NCBI GenBank assembly: GCA_025642065.1
Contig: JAODUP010000018.1
Span: 570,001-634,000, forward strand
Reading direction: 5' to 3'
Length of the DNA: 64,000 nt
DNA from: Paralvinella palmiformis
Lineage: Eukaryota; Annelida; Polychaeta; Terebellida; Alvinellidae
A program made the translations under genes and the position numbers. Positions 37,201-51,983 of the stretch are shown here, piece by piece (the first letter of the stretch is position 1; each line of letters begins with the position of its first letter). The notes below the pieces were generated by a model. It was given only the letters and a program-made list of their open reading frames with translations, was not told the origin of the DNA and made no database searches.

Positions 37201-40200
37201 CCTATGCGCTAACAGTTTGTGTAAACAATTGTTATAATTAGCTTTGATATCGAGTGTACTGACAGTAGATTCTATACAAAACACATTGTAACGAATTATG
37301 AAAACGTCATCTGGAAATACTCCATGGAAAAGTTATGATTTTTAGGTTGGCTTAATGGATGGTACTACTACAAATTGTGATATTTTAGGCCTAATAAATG
37401 ACCTCGGCTTACAGGTGTCTGAACAGCTGGAGTGTGAGAACAAGGACCCAGAGCCATTGAAACCAGAGACTAATTTAAGAAGCAAGGAATGCACTCAGTG
37501 TCTTAGCATGATTCATAGAGGCCAAAGGTAATGATGAATATGATGTTAAGTGGATTACAAGTCTTGAACGCTATGTGAAAAACATTTCCTCACTAATGTA
37601 CAAACAAACTGCCATGGCTGACTTTTTTTACCAAATGCTAATTCATTTTTGTGTGAATGCAAGGATGAACAGTATTGTTAATTAATATACACTAACATTT
37701 ATATACATTAAAATTTATATGCAACTGAGCAAGTTAGATAAAGAAAATATGTTCTGTTGTGAACTGATCATTGTTTTTCTAAGTCAGACCTCTTTAGAAT
37801 GTCACCCTCTTTATAACGCAATTTTTTTCTGATCCTAAATGAGGCATTATAAAGAAGGTGTATTGTATCACACTTTATATGCACCAAAAAGACATTGAGA
37901 CTTGGTGGGTGGCACAGAACACAGATATACAGGTCTTAAAAGGTGTTTGTATATAGGTTTACAGTGCTAGATATGGTTTACAATGGCCAGATATAGTTTT
38001 AAAGGTGCTGTAGCCTAACGACCATGCCATTATGTTTAATTAGCACCAAGTTCTAAAATCTACCAAATAGTACTATTTATAAATGTACACTAACCTCCTT
38101 TCCAGATCCTTTACGAGGCTGACCTGTTCCTGCTATTTTTGTACCAAAAGCTATGTGATAGTTTTCCTGTGAACCAGACTGCTTGCCACCACTTGAACTT
38201 AGATCTGGGATAATGTAACAGAATTTAGAACAGATTAAATATCGCTTAATGCACATTCAACTATCCAGCTACATTGAGATATGTTCGTACAAACTGTAAA
38301 CTCCAGCTGGCTGAAAACCTTCAAGCCAACGAAAGGATAATTCCAGTTCACACAACATATGTAAAGCAATTACAAAACTCCAACACCTAGACCTATTCTT
38401 ATAATAACAAATTCATAATTAGATTTCTTTAACAGTAATTCATGACGAGCTACAGATAAACTAACCAAGATCTTGCAGTGATGTGGTTCGGCTAGTTAAG
38501 GGCTCAGTAGTGTGACCTCCTCGTCCTTCAAAATACCTCACCTTCGTCATAGTTATTACCTGTGGTGATATAATAAGTGTTCATGGTAACGGAGATGCTT
38601 CTAGGATTAATATAATGGTAGAGTGCAGAAAACCTGATCGAACTGATCAGAAATAGAAGGATGCTACTGATAAATGTTGCTGTTTAACAGCCAAGTTTGT
38701 GCACAAGTAGGGTGAATGAGCTAGTTGACCTCCAAAGGTAATAGGGTGAGGTAAAAAATGAAACAACCATCTGACATAGCCCAGCCGGGGTTTGAATCCA
38801 GGCGCTATAGATCTGTGGCCAACCACACTAGCAGTTAGACCATGGGGGTGCCCCAATGCTACTGATAAAAGATGAGCAGGTGAATTAAAGGACTATAATT
38901 ATCAGATTCATAGCGGTTATCATATAAGCTTGATGGCTAACGAGTTTACAAAATTATTATTTACTTCTAAAGGTATTCCTGCTTGTTAATATGATCCAGT
39001 TATTGCAGGAGGGATCTCAGTGAAGTGCAGAATGATGCTGTTTATAAATGGTGGGAAAGTGATTAAATCAAGGGTTAATAATCTCAAGTATAATACAGCT
39101 GTTATAGATATTTATAGACAGAATCATGTTATGTATCATGATGTGCATGATTTCAATCTAATGCTATTTACCTATAGATTATCATGATCCTAGACTAATC
39201 AAAAATAGAATATTTTCTTATATTGATGCCACACAGATAGCTGTCTGTCATGTCACAAACTGATTAAAAACCCTCTTGCTAATTAACATGTACATGATTT
39301 ATTTCATGTACTGGTCACAATAATCGCTTGAAAAAAAGGCCACGGTCAAAATACAAAAGATGTGTGTAGATTTCAATTAAAGTTGACTCACGGCCACTTA
39401 CTATAGGTTTCGACAATTGACTGATTTAACCATTGACACATATCCCGCATGAATTTAACTGGCATAATCTTTGGGGCCAGGATATACAGGCGTAAAAAGT
39501 GAAATCACATAATCCTATACAAATTATAACGGGATGCAATTTCTGGGGACTCAAACTGACGTGACAGGTAAAGCTAAACACTTCTATACAAATTCTAAAT
39601 GGGATGTAAATTTCTGGAGACCCAATTTGATGCAACAGGTGAAGATACAAAATGTGTATTCGTGCAGTCATAGTATCAATAATTGACTTCAAATAAACTA
39701 CAGATATTATAGTGGTGGATTTTAAGATAATCTGATCATGTTAATTGATTATTGGACGGTTATTCTTCTCTAATTGGGTGATATTTTATACATTGTGACG
39801 GTGTAGTAAATCTTTCTTTTACATCAGTGACTATATAGAGTATATCATGTGTGTTCAGATATTGCTTTTTAGCTCCAGGATTCAATATGGGGACATTCCC
39901 TCAGAGTGGAGACTGGTCATAAAATATTTCCATCCTGCAAAAAACATTTTTGACGGGTGTTTTCTGTCAAAAAGGTATTTGTGACAGGTTTTTGACACTG
40001 TCCTGTCAAAAACAGGTTTTTAATGATTAAAAAAAATTAAAAATATCCCTGTACAGAACCACAAGGTGATTCAGCACTGTCAGTTATATCTCAGGAGTAA
40101 ACCACCAGTAAAAAAAATTTTCACTACAAAGTGATCTCAATAAACATATATAAATGAATGCTTGCTCCTGCGGTATATTTCCTCTTTGAATGCAGTTTAA

Positions 40201-40225
40201 TATTAATCATAAATTAACAGCTGAA

Positions 40226-40262
<37 letters not shown>

Positions 40263-43200
40263 AAATGTATAGAATACTGTAGAATTCTGTGCTGTGAACA
40301 AAGATTTTGTCATATTTTGATGTGAGGTTTAACCTGGACAGCTTGTGGTACATCAGTGGCGAGTTGACACTGTCTGGGTATTCTATCACCTTCAATTCCA
40401 TCATTTGTTCCAGTAAAGCCATATAATTCTGAAGAAGAAAATAAAAACCAGGTAAATTAAATGCCGATGCATAAAAAATATTATTAAACATGATCAGTGA
40501 TGAAATGATCAATGCTTAGGTCAAGACAATGTTTGGCAACTGGCAAAATAATACTTATTTTTGACAATCCTACTGTAAGATTATAATTAATTTCTTAATG
40601 CTTTTTCCAAATAGATATTGGAATTTAAGCTTAATATTGGCTATTTATCTTATTTAAAATTTAACACAAAGCTTCTGACATCTAACTACAATGGTTTTCA
40701 AAATCTTAAACTTCAGTTATATTTTAAATTAAAACAATTCATATATTTTCTTCTAAACTGAAGAAGCCAACTTTCAAGGAAGCTGCAAAGTATGTGTCTA
40801 AATCTTGCTTTGCATTGTACTAGAGTATATGCTTGTTGATGATCAAAAAAATACTGGATATGTAAGATCTAATTGTTAATCAAAGGACAGACACAACAAA
40901 AAATAGTTAATAGCCCAAAAGTTAAAAATAATCTCATTGTTAGTACATATTAAGCAAGTCAAAGAACTTAAAAAACTTAAATCAATAATAATGATTGGCT
41001 TGCTGTACCTTCATCATCTGTGGTATCAAGAGGCTGGTGCTTCATTGTGAATATGCGACGAAGTTTACAGTTTCCAGCTATACAGATGTAATCCACACAT
41101 TTGTATGTTTGACTGTGCCATGTCTCACCAACTAAGTTCAGCATATCCAAGCAAAGGTTTAACCACTATAAATGCAATAAAATGGCATGTGGTTAATTTA
41201 CTTAACTAAAAATTACTATAAAGAAATATTTTGTATTATATAGTATAATACAAATATACAATCTTTGTACCTATAATATTAAACAGAATAGTTCCTAACC
41301 AAAACAGTTTTAATCAACTTTACACAAATGTGTGCATTTGTGTGTGTGTGTGTCTGTCTGTGTGTGAACATTCACATGCCTACCTTGGACCGTTTAATAA
41401 AGCCCAGTGGTATTTTGCTGTGCAAAGGATTTGTTTTTGCCTCTCTGTATGTTGTAGACAAGACAAGACGACGTTTTTGATTGTGCAGATCTGAGACACT
41501 GTAATAAACATGATGTTACGTCATATACCAACAAATCACTCACTATTTATCCGCACAAGCATGGTTGATATTCAAATATATTTTAACTAGAGTATAAACA
41601 AAAGTTATCAAATAAATTATTATGGAATCACAGTATTAGTGATTAATATTTACCTCAGATCAATGGAAAAATCATGACCTTTTGGTATGCATAATTGAAG
41701 AACAAGAAAACGCTGAATAAGTGCTACTGAAAAACAAACACATAGAAGTTACTCAAAAGTGAAGTTAAAATCTAAAAATAAGAAATAAAGTTTTTATAAT
41801 TATTAGAAAAATCATTTGTGCAGAATTACTTTGAAATAACTTAAATAAAAGTGATCATGGTAAATCTAACACATTTTCTTGGAGATAGCAAGAAGATATT
41901 AGAGACATTTCTTGATTTAAAGTGATGTTTTAACAATCAATGTCAAAATAATAAACTTACAGGACTGTTTTGAATCTTTGGGAATCTGTATTTTTGTAGT
42001 AGCAGCTGAGCCTTCTATAATGTAAACAAAACTACGAACATCTTTGTCAAATTCCTGCAAATTAGTAAGTAAGACAAGAAGTAATTTAGTATAAATATTT
42101 TTGGGAAAGAAATGCCTGATTCTTTAAAAGTACAATCTACAGTGAGGTTTATTTTTTAGTCGAGGTAATTTTTTTTTGGGGACATTTGGTGGGGCCAAAG
42201 CCAGAAGACATTACACCAAAGCTAATGTTTCTTTAAAGACTAACGCAACAAAGCAACCTTCTAAAAATATTTTTGACAGCGAACATCTTATGGTTCAATC
42301 TGTTATCAGATAAAAATGTTTTAACAAAATGAACAGCATGTTTTGTTCCCACACCAACATGGAGATGTACTATAACATTTGATGAAAACTGAAACATGCA
42401 CTGAAAATTGTCCAAACTGGATAAAACTGGTAATTTAGTAGATAATTAAAATCTTAAAAGTGCTTGGTAACAAATTGAATTTAATCAATAATAATAAATC
42501 AAATGATAATATTCAGGTAATATTTTAGTGCATTTTTAAAAGGACAAGTATGGAGAAAACCCCAAAATATTTATAAATATTTTGCATAGTATTTCCTTGT
42601 TAAAATTGGCAGGGATACATGATTTTTAAGCGAGACAATTTATTAAACATTTGATCATATTAAGCAATTTATATGTATACACACCAAAAAACTGTGCTAA
42701 TTGAAACACTCAAAACATCAATTATTGTTTTGCTTGTAGATCAGATGTGAGTTTCCAGTTTACTATCTTACCATAATATTTTTATTTTTAATGTAGTGTT
42801 ATGTAATACAGGGCCATCTTAATGGATGGGCTCAACGGCCACTTGCCCTAAGGCCCAACAAGCATATAGGCCATGCTAATTTGTGTACATTAAGCAGAAT
42901 TAAGTAACCTTACACAGGGTTGTCTTAATGCATGGGGGCCCCACGAATAAAGGGGCCCTATGCTGATCTATATACATTGTAACTTGGTGAAAGTTGTTGT
43001 GTAGGTCTGGGCCCCGGTGCACTGTTTTGCCCGGGGCCCTATAATGCTGTTAAGATGTCACTGATGTAATAATATTCAATTTCACTCTTGGCACTACATT
43101 AACACACCAAGAAAGGAACCATGTTTGTTTATTGCTATGAAGACATTCTAATTAAACAGATTACTGTTGTAAATAATAAGGGAATTTACAAGAATTGTCA

Positions 43201-43547
43201 CAGTGCCAGGGACAAAAACTGGTACTATGAAGCATTTTAAATATAACACATTTACTATAATTAACATTAAATTGAGAGTTGCAGCTAGGAAGCTAGGATG
43301 TTAAATCAAAACACAAGCATACTTTGAAGATATTAAAAATTAAGTCCTCTCACACAGTCAAATTTGACCCTCATGCTTTGGAATAAAAAACTCTAGTTCT
43401 GGGTTCTGTGGATACCTTTTTAGCACCTGATCCACTCTGTTTCCAAGCCGATATTGCATCTTTAGCTTGTGCACTAAACACCTCAAAATAAGGGCCTCCC
43501 TGTAATTATAAGGGCATAAAGTACATCTAATGTATAATACAGCATCA

Positions 43548-43586
<39 letters not shown>

Positions 43587-43776
43587 ACAGCCACTTATTT
43601 CAAAACATAAAAAACATAAAGTTAGTTTCAAAATAAACTTGTATATACTTAAGTAATTATTTCTTTAAATAGAAACATCAGTAAGATGTAGCTGATGTAA
43701 ATAAATGTAAAAAAATCACACTGTAAACAACATTAAGTACAAATTTCATACTAACCTGGAATTCATTCTTGAACAT
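21230..43776 (-). CDS. CFAP20DC: CFAP20 domain-containing protein (CFAP20DC, formerly C3orf67)
   Basis: Nineteen coding exons, in transcript order: 43756-43776, 43416-43499, 41961-42054, 41654-41726, 41384-41498, 41009-41165, 40334-40428, 38466-38559, 38095-38204, 35250-35313, 34951-35115, 31570-31782, 30398-30536, 30114-30228, 27917-28291, 25323-25541, 24888-24970, 21750-21826, 21230-21345. All phases agree and the sum is 802 codons plus stop. Residues 1 to about 180 form the CFAP20 domain: MFKNEFQGGPYFEVFSAQ at the start, then DKDVRSFVYIIEG, ALIQRFLVLQ and GNCKLRRIFTMK. The rest is mostly low-complexity, Ser/Arg-rich linker with conserved islands (YHIAFG, PHPPREPS, ALYTFVSLPK). The C-terminus is YDPVLNCYYDPVSCKYYELV. 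CFAP20 itself is an axonemal inner-junction protein; the molecular job of CFAP20DC is poorly known. A splice acceptor at 43806-43807 suggests that an untranslated exon lies upstream. Confidence 0.92.
21582..21750. repeat. About 60-bp tandem repeat reaching a splice donor
   Basis: Three diverged units start at 21582, 21640 and 21700, each with CAAYATTCAAATRTCARTAA. The third runs up to the donor of CFAP20DC exon 18 at 21749. Confidence 0.75.
22784..22875. repeat. GCAT/CA/GA mixed microsatellite
   Basis: (GCAT)n runs with CA and GA units in a CFAP20DC intron. Confidence 0.9.
23700..24450 (+). mobile_element. Decayed pogo-type transposon with transposase C-terminal remnant
   Basis: The left end has TATATACTCGTGTTTAAGTC and the right end carries inverted GCATATAAGACGCAC, resembling the TATACTCGTGTATAAGTCG ends of pogo-like elements. 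Between them a broken plus-strand frame gives FKMCSISNDLDGTGDDVLW and then acidic DDDEFCGF, the typical C-terminus of CENP-B-like DDE transposases. It contains in-frame stops and most of the gene is missing. A SINE piece sits inside. Confidence 0.65.
23802..23861 (-). mobile_element. SINE family 1, 3' fragment
   Basis: Only the tail and the last part of the body are present, with (ATC)n on the minus strand. It is nested in the pogo-like remnant. Confidence 0.7.
24821..24865. repeat. (CA)n/(GA)n microsatellite
   Basis: Short CA run, then about 16 GA units, 20 bases from the donor of CFAP20DC exon 17. Confidence 0.95.
25694..25751. repeat. (CA)n microsatellite
   Basis: Interrupted CA run in a CFAP20DC intron. 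Confidence 0.95.
25957..25997. repeat. 13-bp tandem repeat
   Basis: Three copies of GTTGATTGCTGTA-like units in a CFAP20DC intron. Confidence 0.85.
27550..27604. repeat. (TG)n microsatellite
   Basis: TG run at the 3' end of the SINE at 27606-27788 (minus orientation). Confidence 0.95.
27606..27788 (-). mobile_element. SINE family 1, full-length copy
   Basis: Complete head and body on the minus strand, with box B changed to GTTCAAATC. It is about 130 bases downstream of CFAP20DC exon 15. Confidence 0.88.
30849..30968 (+). other. Short open frame, 39 residues, possible retrocopy or microprotein
   Basis: MNRLLKNLAGQLLRA starts an open frame that ends in SFNQQNQ. The first 15 residues are basic and amphipathic, like a mitochondrial presequence. 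It lies antisense in a CFAP20DC intron. About 100-150 bases after the stop there is a AAGGCACAATATAAA stretch and an (ATT)n run, the sort of tail that retroposons leave. I do not recognise the protein. Confidence 0.3.
32104..32283 (-). mobile_element. SINE family 1, subfamily B copy
   Basis: The body is that of family 1, but the head differs: on the minus strand TGGTTGGCAACAGATCTATA replaces the usual CTGGACCACAGATCACTA. It shares this head with the copies at 38674 and 53591. Confidence 0.85.
33010..33172 (-). mobile_element. SINE family 1 copy with internal deletion
   Basis: The tail and head are present, but the box B region (about GTTCGAATC) has been deleted. Confidence 0.82.
34179..34211. 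repeat. (TA)n microsatellite
   Basis: TA run in a CFAP20DC intron. Confidence 0.95.
35519..35524 (-). terminator. Polyadenylation hexamer after the possible alternative exon
   Basis: AATAAA on the minus strand, about 50 bases past the stop at 35573. Confidence 0.4.
35573..35815 (-). CDS. Possible alternative terminal exon of CFAP20DC
   Basis: After a good acceptor (TTGCTGCTGCCAG) an 80-residue frame opens in phase 0, the phase in which exon 9 ends (38095). It reads LSNAPNVIREFGIVHKS... to PKKQSLF and stop. It contains no simple repeat, and AATAAA follows about 50 bases on. Joined to exon 9 it would give a short form of about 361 residues with the CFAP20 domain intact. I recognise no domain, and it could be chance. 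Confidence 0.35.
   Translation of the reverse strand: MSNAPNVIREFGIVHKSTEYNHVNIVTNSTENYNWLPQFQPTMQAQNLNSSAQNITSEPFLQSKISTSPRTSLPKKQSLF
36497..37377. mobile_element. Pogo-like non-autonomous element
   Basis: The left end is TACCGGCCATTAAGCCAAG and the right end, inverted, is TAGTACCATCCATTAAGCC. A further GGTCGGCTTAATGAC lies near the left end. Such repeated subterminal words and TAC-type ends are typical of pogo/jerky-like elements. A right-end copy recurs at 44344-44415. No transposase frame was found. Confidence 0.55.
38674..38854 (-). mobile_element. SINE family 1, subfamily B copy
   Basis: Same variant head as 32104-32283, with body words of family 1. It is intronic in CFAP20DC. Confidence 0.85.
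39515..39652. repeat. 69-bp tandem duplication
   Basis: Two diverged copies, starting at 39515 and 39584, each with CTATACAAATT and GGGATG...TTTCTGG. About 80% similar by eye. Confidence 0.75.
40228..40259. repeat. (TA)n microsatellite
   Basis: TA run about 75 bases past CFAP20DC exon 7. Confidence 0.95.
42809..43063. mobile_element. hAT-like MITE (copy 2, probably two nested elements)
   Basis: It begins CAGGGCCATCTTAATGG and ends with CTGTTAAGATGTCACTG. A second left end (CAGGGTTGTCTTAATGC) lies inside at about 42916, so two related elements seem joined. The GGGGCCC-rich subterminal parts match copy 1 at 12656-12936. Confidence 0.6.
43550..43580. repeat. (TA)n microsatellite
   Basis: TA run 50 bases upstream of the CFAP20DC exon 2 acceptor. 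Confidence 0.95.
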
Positions 43777-44343
43777 CCTAGGTTTTGTTAATCAATCTGG
43801 ATGACCTGTAAATTATTAATCAGATTTCATTCCCATGTGTAGCAAATTCTTTTACATGTTTTTTTGGTACGACTGTAGCCTTTTCAACAGCAGCCGACAT
43901 CCGAGGCTATACATCTTCTATTTTACAATCCCTCGTTGCCTATTTTATTGGCAGAAAATCAGTCAGCTACTTTGATTTGCTGAAATAGTAGTCTAAGATG
44001 CACCAAATACTACATTTTCCCCAACTTTTTCAGAGAATGGCCACTACTCTGTTAGTGTGACTAGCACTACCCCATGGATAGCCCCCCCCCCCACATCCAT
44101 ACCTCCTTTCAGCAATGCCGCAGCAATGTAAGGGGTCATCTACTCTATTCCCTACTGAAAAGGTTGTACAATAATTCTAGATCCATTTTCTTTCAACACA
44201 ATATTCAACACAACTTGATGGTTGTGATGCTCAAAGATTAAGTGTTTCTGAAGGTAAATTTGACAATTAAAATGAACACGTGCCACATTAACAAACAAAT
44301 TAATCCTTATTATATAAGGTATAGTTTTCCTTCTAAATAATCG

Positions 44344-44415
44344 TCTCCTGGAAATACTGCAGAGTTTTTATGGTCTGCTTAATGGATGGTACTACCATAA
44401 ATTGTAATATATTGG
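44344..44415. mobile_element. Pogo-like element, right-end fragment
   Basis: CTGGAAATACTGCAGAG then GCTTAATGGATGGTACTACC matches the right end of the element at 36497-37377, including the flank beyond it (AAATTGTRATAT). Confidence 0.6.
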
Positions 44416-44938
44416 CACAATAAACGCACCAGATCTGTCAGAATGATAATGTCAAAGTGGGTTAAGCATGCATGCCACATGGGCAGCCCTAAATTAACCC
44501 ACTAAGCCATATAGGGAAGTTCTGTATTATCACTTAGAAGTGAATACAACAATACTGGATAGAAACAATATGAATAAACCCTAAGGATGGGCTAGCTTAG
44601 TGGAGTATAAATCTATCTATTCTACTAGTAGAGTCAACAGGGTCCAAGTAGATCGACTAGTCACTAGGGGATCTATAGAGTCTATATTATAGTATATAAG
44701 TTAGTAGCTTGAATACCGCTCTCTAGTGCCCAAGGAGAGCTTGACCACCACCTATGTTAAATTGGTGAAGTTTCACTTCGACTTATTTAAGGTCGTGACA
44801 AAATATAAAGTTACGTTCTCTTGAATAACACCCAAATTCATTGATTCCGCAGGACATTTTAGTACACGAGATCAGTCATCATAACACTAATAAACAAGAA
44901 TTTAATACGCAACAACTGAACAACAGAAACATCGGTTC

Positions 44939-44949
44939 GCCATTTTGGC
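44939..44949 (-). promoter_or_regulatory. YY1-like motif, possible CFAP20DC promoter
   Basis: GCCATTTTGGC contains CCATNTTG, a YY1-type core often found near animal transcription starts. It lies 1.2 kb upstream of the CFAP20DC ATG, in a gene-free interval. Weak evidence on its own. Confidence 0.25.
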
Positions 44950-46410
44950 TGCCTGTTGTTTGATCATGTGACACTGAAAATACAACTATGAATACACTGT
45001 CGCGCAAAATAATGTTCCATGCTACAATTTAAACATTTAAGCACAACTTAACAATATAAGCCTATGATTGTCCTTGTGGTTTATTTATTATAATTACATA
45101 ATATTGCTGAGGTACAAGATGTAAAATTAATTATATTATGGAGATCAATTAATACATGATCCTACAAACATGCTCTAATTATTTAGCTGGAGGGTGTATT
45201 TATTTAGCATTGCATAATCAAATCAATGCCGACATCATGCACATGCGCACACTGAAATTCAGTAACATTTGTGCATGCATAGATCCAAAGGAAATGTATT
45301 TATAATGGTTGTATGCGAACACAGTTTTGAAAAGATAAATTGATCAATTTCTTCTGTTTAATGATATCGTATCTGTGTCAATTGGATTATATACACTTCG
45401 ATGTGCAACCTCTCCAAATGTCCATGGGTAGCGTATTGGCCCTACTCAGAACTGGGCCATACATTGCATTGGCTAATTATGCCTAATATAGTAATAAGTT
45501 AGATAATTTTGTTTAGTTTGGACTCCAATCTGAGTAAATACCCTTACTAAAAACTTGCTAACAATTTTCGTTCAGACATATTATAACTGCAAAAATGAAC
45601 TTATTGTAATCAGTTACTAAACTGAGATTTAAAGATTCATTGATTACAGAATAGATCTATCAATCTGACATTGTGACACTGACATATCTAGACTCTATTT
45701 ACTATTAGTATTATCTGATTTGAGTTGAAAATCTATTGAAAGATTATAGTTTTATACAGCAAATTATAGAATATATACATTTTCTTCATTCTTAGAATTG
45801 TATATTTCGTGCTGTTATTCAGAAGTCGTATATTTATTGCATGGTATTATACATACAGTGATTAATTATTACTTTCGGTAATAAACATCAGACTCAACGC
45901 ATTTGGCTTCATATCCTCCATATTGGTTGCCATCGATCAAATAACCAATCAAAATCGTTGTTACATTTTAGGTTTTCCGGACTTGAAAATTCGGAAGAGC
46001 AGTATTTCGTAGCATTTTTCTTAGAGAAGCTACGTTTGATTGTTTATTTATCATAATAGGTTATTGTTTCATAATGAAAGGACTTTAATATCAAGTTGAA
46101 ATATGTTTGCTATTTTAAATATTAGATTCTCGACCTACCAATAGATGAATTATGGTTCACGAAACATTGAGTTAACGTTATCAACTTTTTGGAATGTACT
46201 CATGTGTGTATTATTTATAAAAAAAATAGTTTTGTGGGTTTTTAATCTGAGATACAAGTGGAAATTTTGACCTAGATAACTGATATTTCGAGCAAATATT
46301 GATAATAATAATAATCATCATCATCATCCGTCATCGCAACCATCGTTGTGGTATTTAGTTCGATTTTAAACTTCCCGCTGAATTTCGTCATCGTAATAAA
46401 GCCAAGCACG

Positions 46411-50550
<4,140 letters not shown>

Positions 50551-50678
50551 TGTTCAGGATGCATGTAACAATTTTCATCTGAAAACTTCATCATCTGATT
50601 CACTCGAGTCATTTCATGCATGGAACATGTGGCTGTCGTGGTTATGCTGTGTGGTGTATATATAAGAATATATAAATT

Positions 50679-50684
50679 AATAAA
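50679..50684 (+). terminator. Candidate TMA7 polyadenylation signal
   Basis: AATAAA about 130 bases after the stop. A second hexamer is at 50885-50890. Confidence 0.45.
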
Positions 50685-51291
50685 CCAGAGATTCTGTGCT
50701 AACAAAACAGATTTTGTGCCGGAGTCATAATTATCGTATTAAGAGTTCAAATTATGCAATGTTTTTTTGTCATTATAAAGACTTGCCAATCAATAGTTTT
50801 AGTGTTGAAGAGATCTGTAAAATATAATGTAAGTCTGAAGTAGTTTTGGCATTATGTTCCAAATTAGCTTTACTGTGAGTTTGGAATAAATACATATTTA
50901 CTGGTATAGCATTTTGTTCTCATTTCATTTCGTTTTTGTCTGCCAATTTGTGACAAATACTTTATTATTCTGGTGTACATAATGGAGAGAAAAAGTGGAT
51001 TGTTTAATGTTGAGACGTGCATATTTCATCTGTGTAATCTGGATGCTGTAAAGCGTACACAAGATGATAATGTGGAAAAACTGAAATATAATATTGCTGT
51101 TTAGTGACAAACTCAGTGATTATTTTAAAATACAGCATCATTTTTATTTAACCATAACCACATTAATAGCCATATCCAGAAAACAATGTCATTCAAGATT
51201 AAATACAGTGATATATTATCAATAAAGTACGATTTAAAACAAATCTAATGTCAATGGTTATGTTGTACATTTGTTCCTATCTATGAAAATA

Positions 51292-51297
51292 TTTATT
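51292..51297 (-). terminator. Candidate SSUH2 polyadenylation signal
   Basis: AATAAA on the minus strand, about 690 bases after the stop. Another is at 51143-51148. Confidence 0.35.
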
Positions 51298-51983
51298 TCA
51301 TTGTACAGTGTTGTTTAAATATTTCTATCTAAAAGACACAAAGTAAATCTATTGCATGGTATGAAATAAAAATCATGCCAGGTAGAAATGCTGGGATCAT
51401 AAATGGCATGGAGCTACCCAAGTTCAGGCAATTATGTGATATAAACTTAATATTTTGATTATTTTACAACCTGCATCTTATTAAGCTGCATGGCAATTGC
51501 TGTTTATGTTTGTAACAGTAGTTAACTATGATGTAAGTTCCATTATATATAAATATACGCTTCAAAGATATAGGAATTAATCATGACGCGGAGCTAAACA
51601 AGTTCAATTAAAAAGCTGCAAAAATTTGTACAAAACAAAAATACAATCTAAATATATAATATAATGATTGAAATGAGAGATACTTTGTATGTCAAACAAT
51701 CATTAGACAGAGACAGCAGTAGATAACGAGTGTACTTGCTGTAATACGATTTCAGAGAAGTGATCAACTTTTCATGAACAGTTCACCAATCTTAAATCTA
51801 CACGGATCTAATTAATAGGAAAATTAAACAAATGCTTACAGGGTAGGCACATAACATTTTATGCATTAATCTGCTGAAGGAATATCCAAACAACAAACTG
51901 GCGAACCATTAAACAAACACCTCTCTACCGAGAAACACCATACATCTCTAGATCTTGTTCAGGATTTCTGCAGAATGCTCCAT

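Larger units (their letters stand above)
43777..46410. other. Head-to-head interval between CFAP20DC and TMA7
   Basis: No coding exon. It holds the pogo-like fragment at 44344-44415 and a possible minus-strand promoter near 44.94 kb. The rest shows nothing I recognise. Confidence 0.55.
50551..51983. other. Convergent 3' interval of TMA7 and SSUH2
   Basis: It holds the presumed 3' untranslated regions of both genes. No further gene is seen. Confidence 0.6.

Noticed and set aside
40261..40512. Independent 83-residue gene
   Set aside because: It is an off-frame reading across CFAP20DC exon 7 and its flanking introns.
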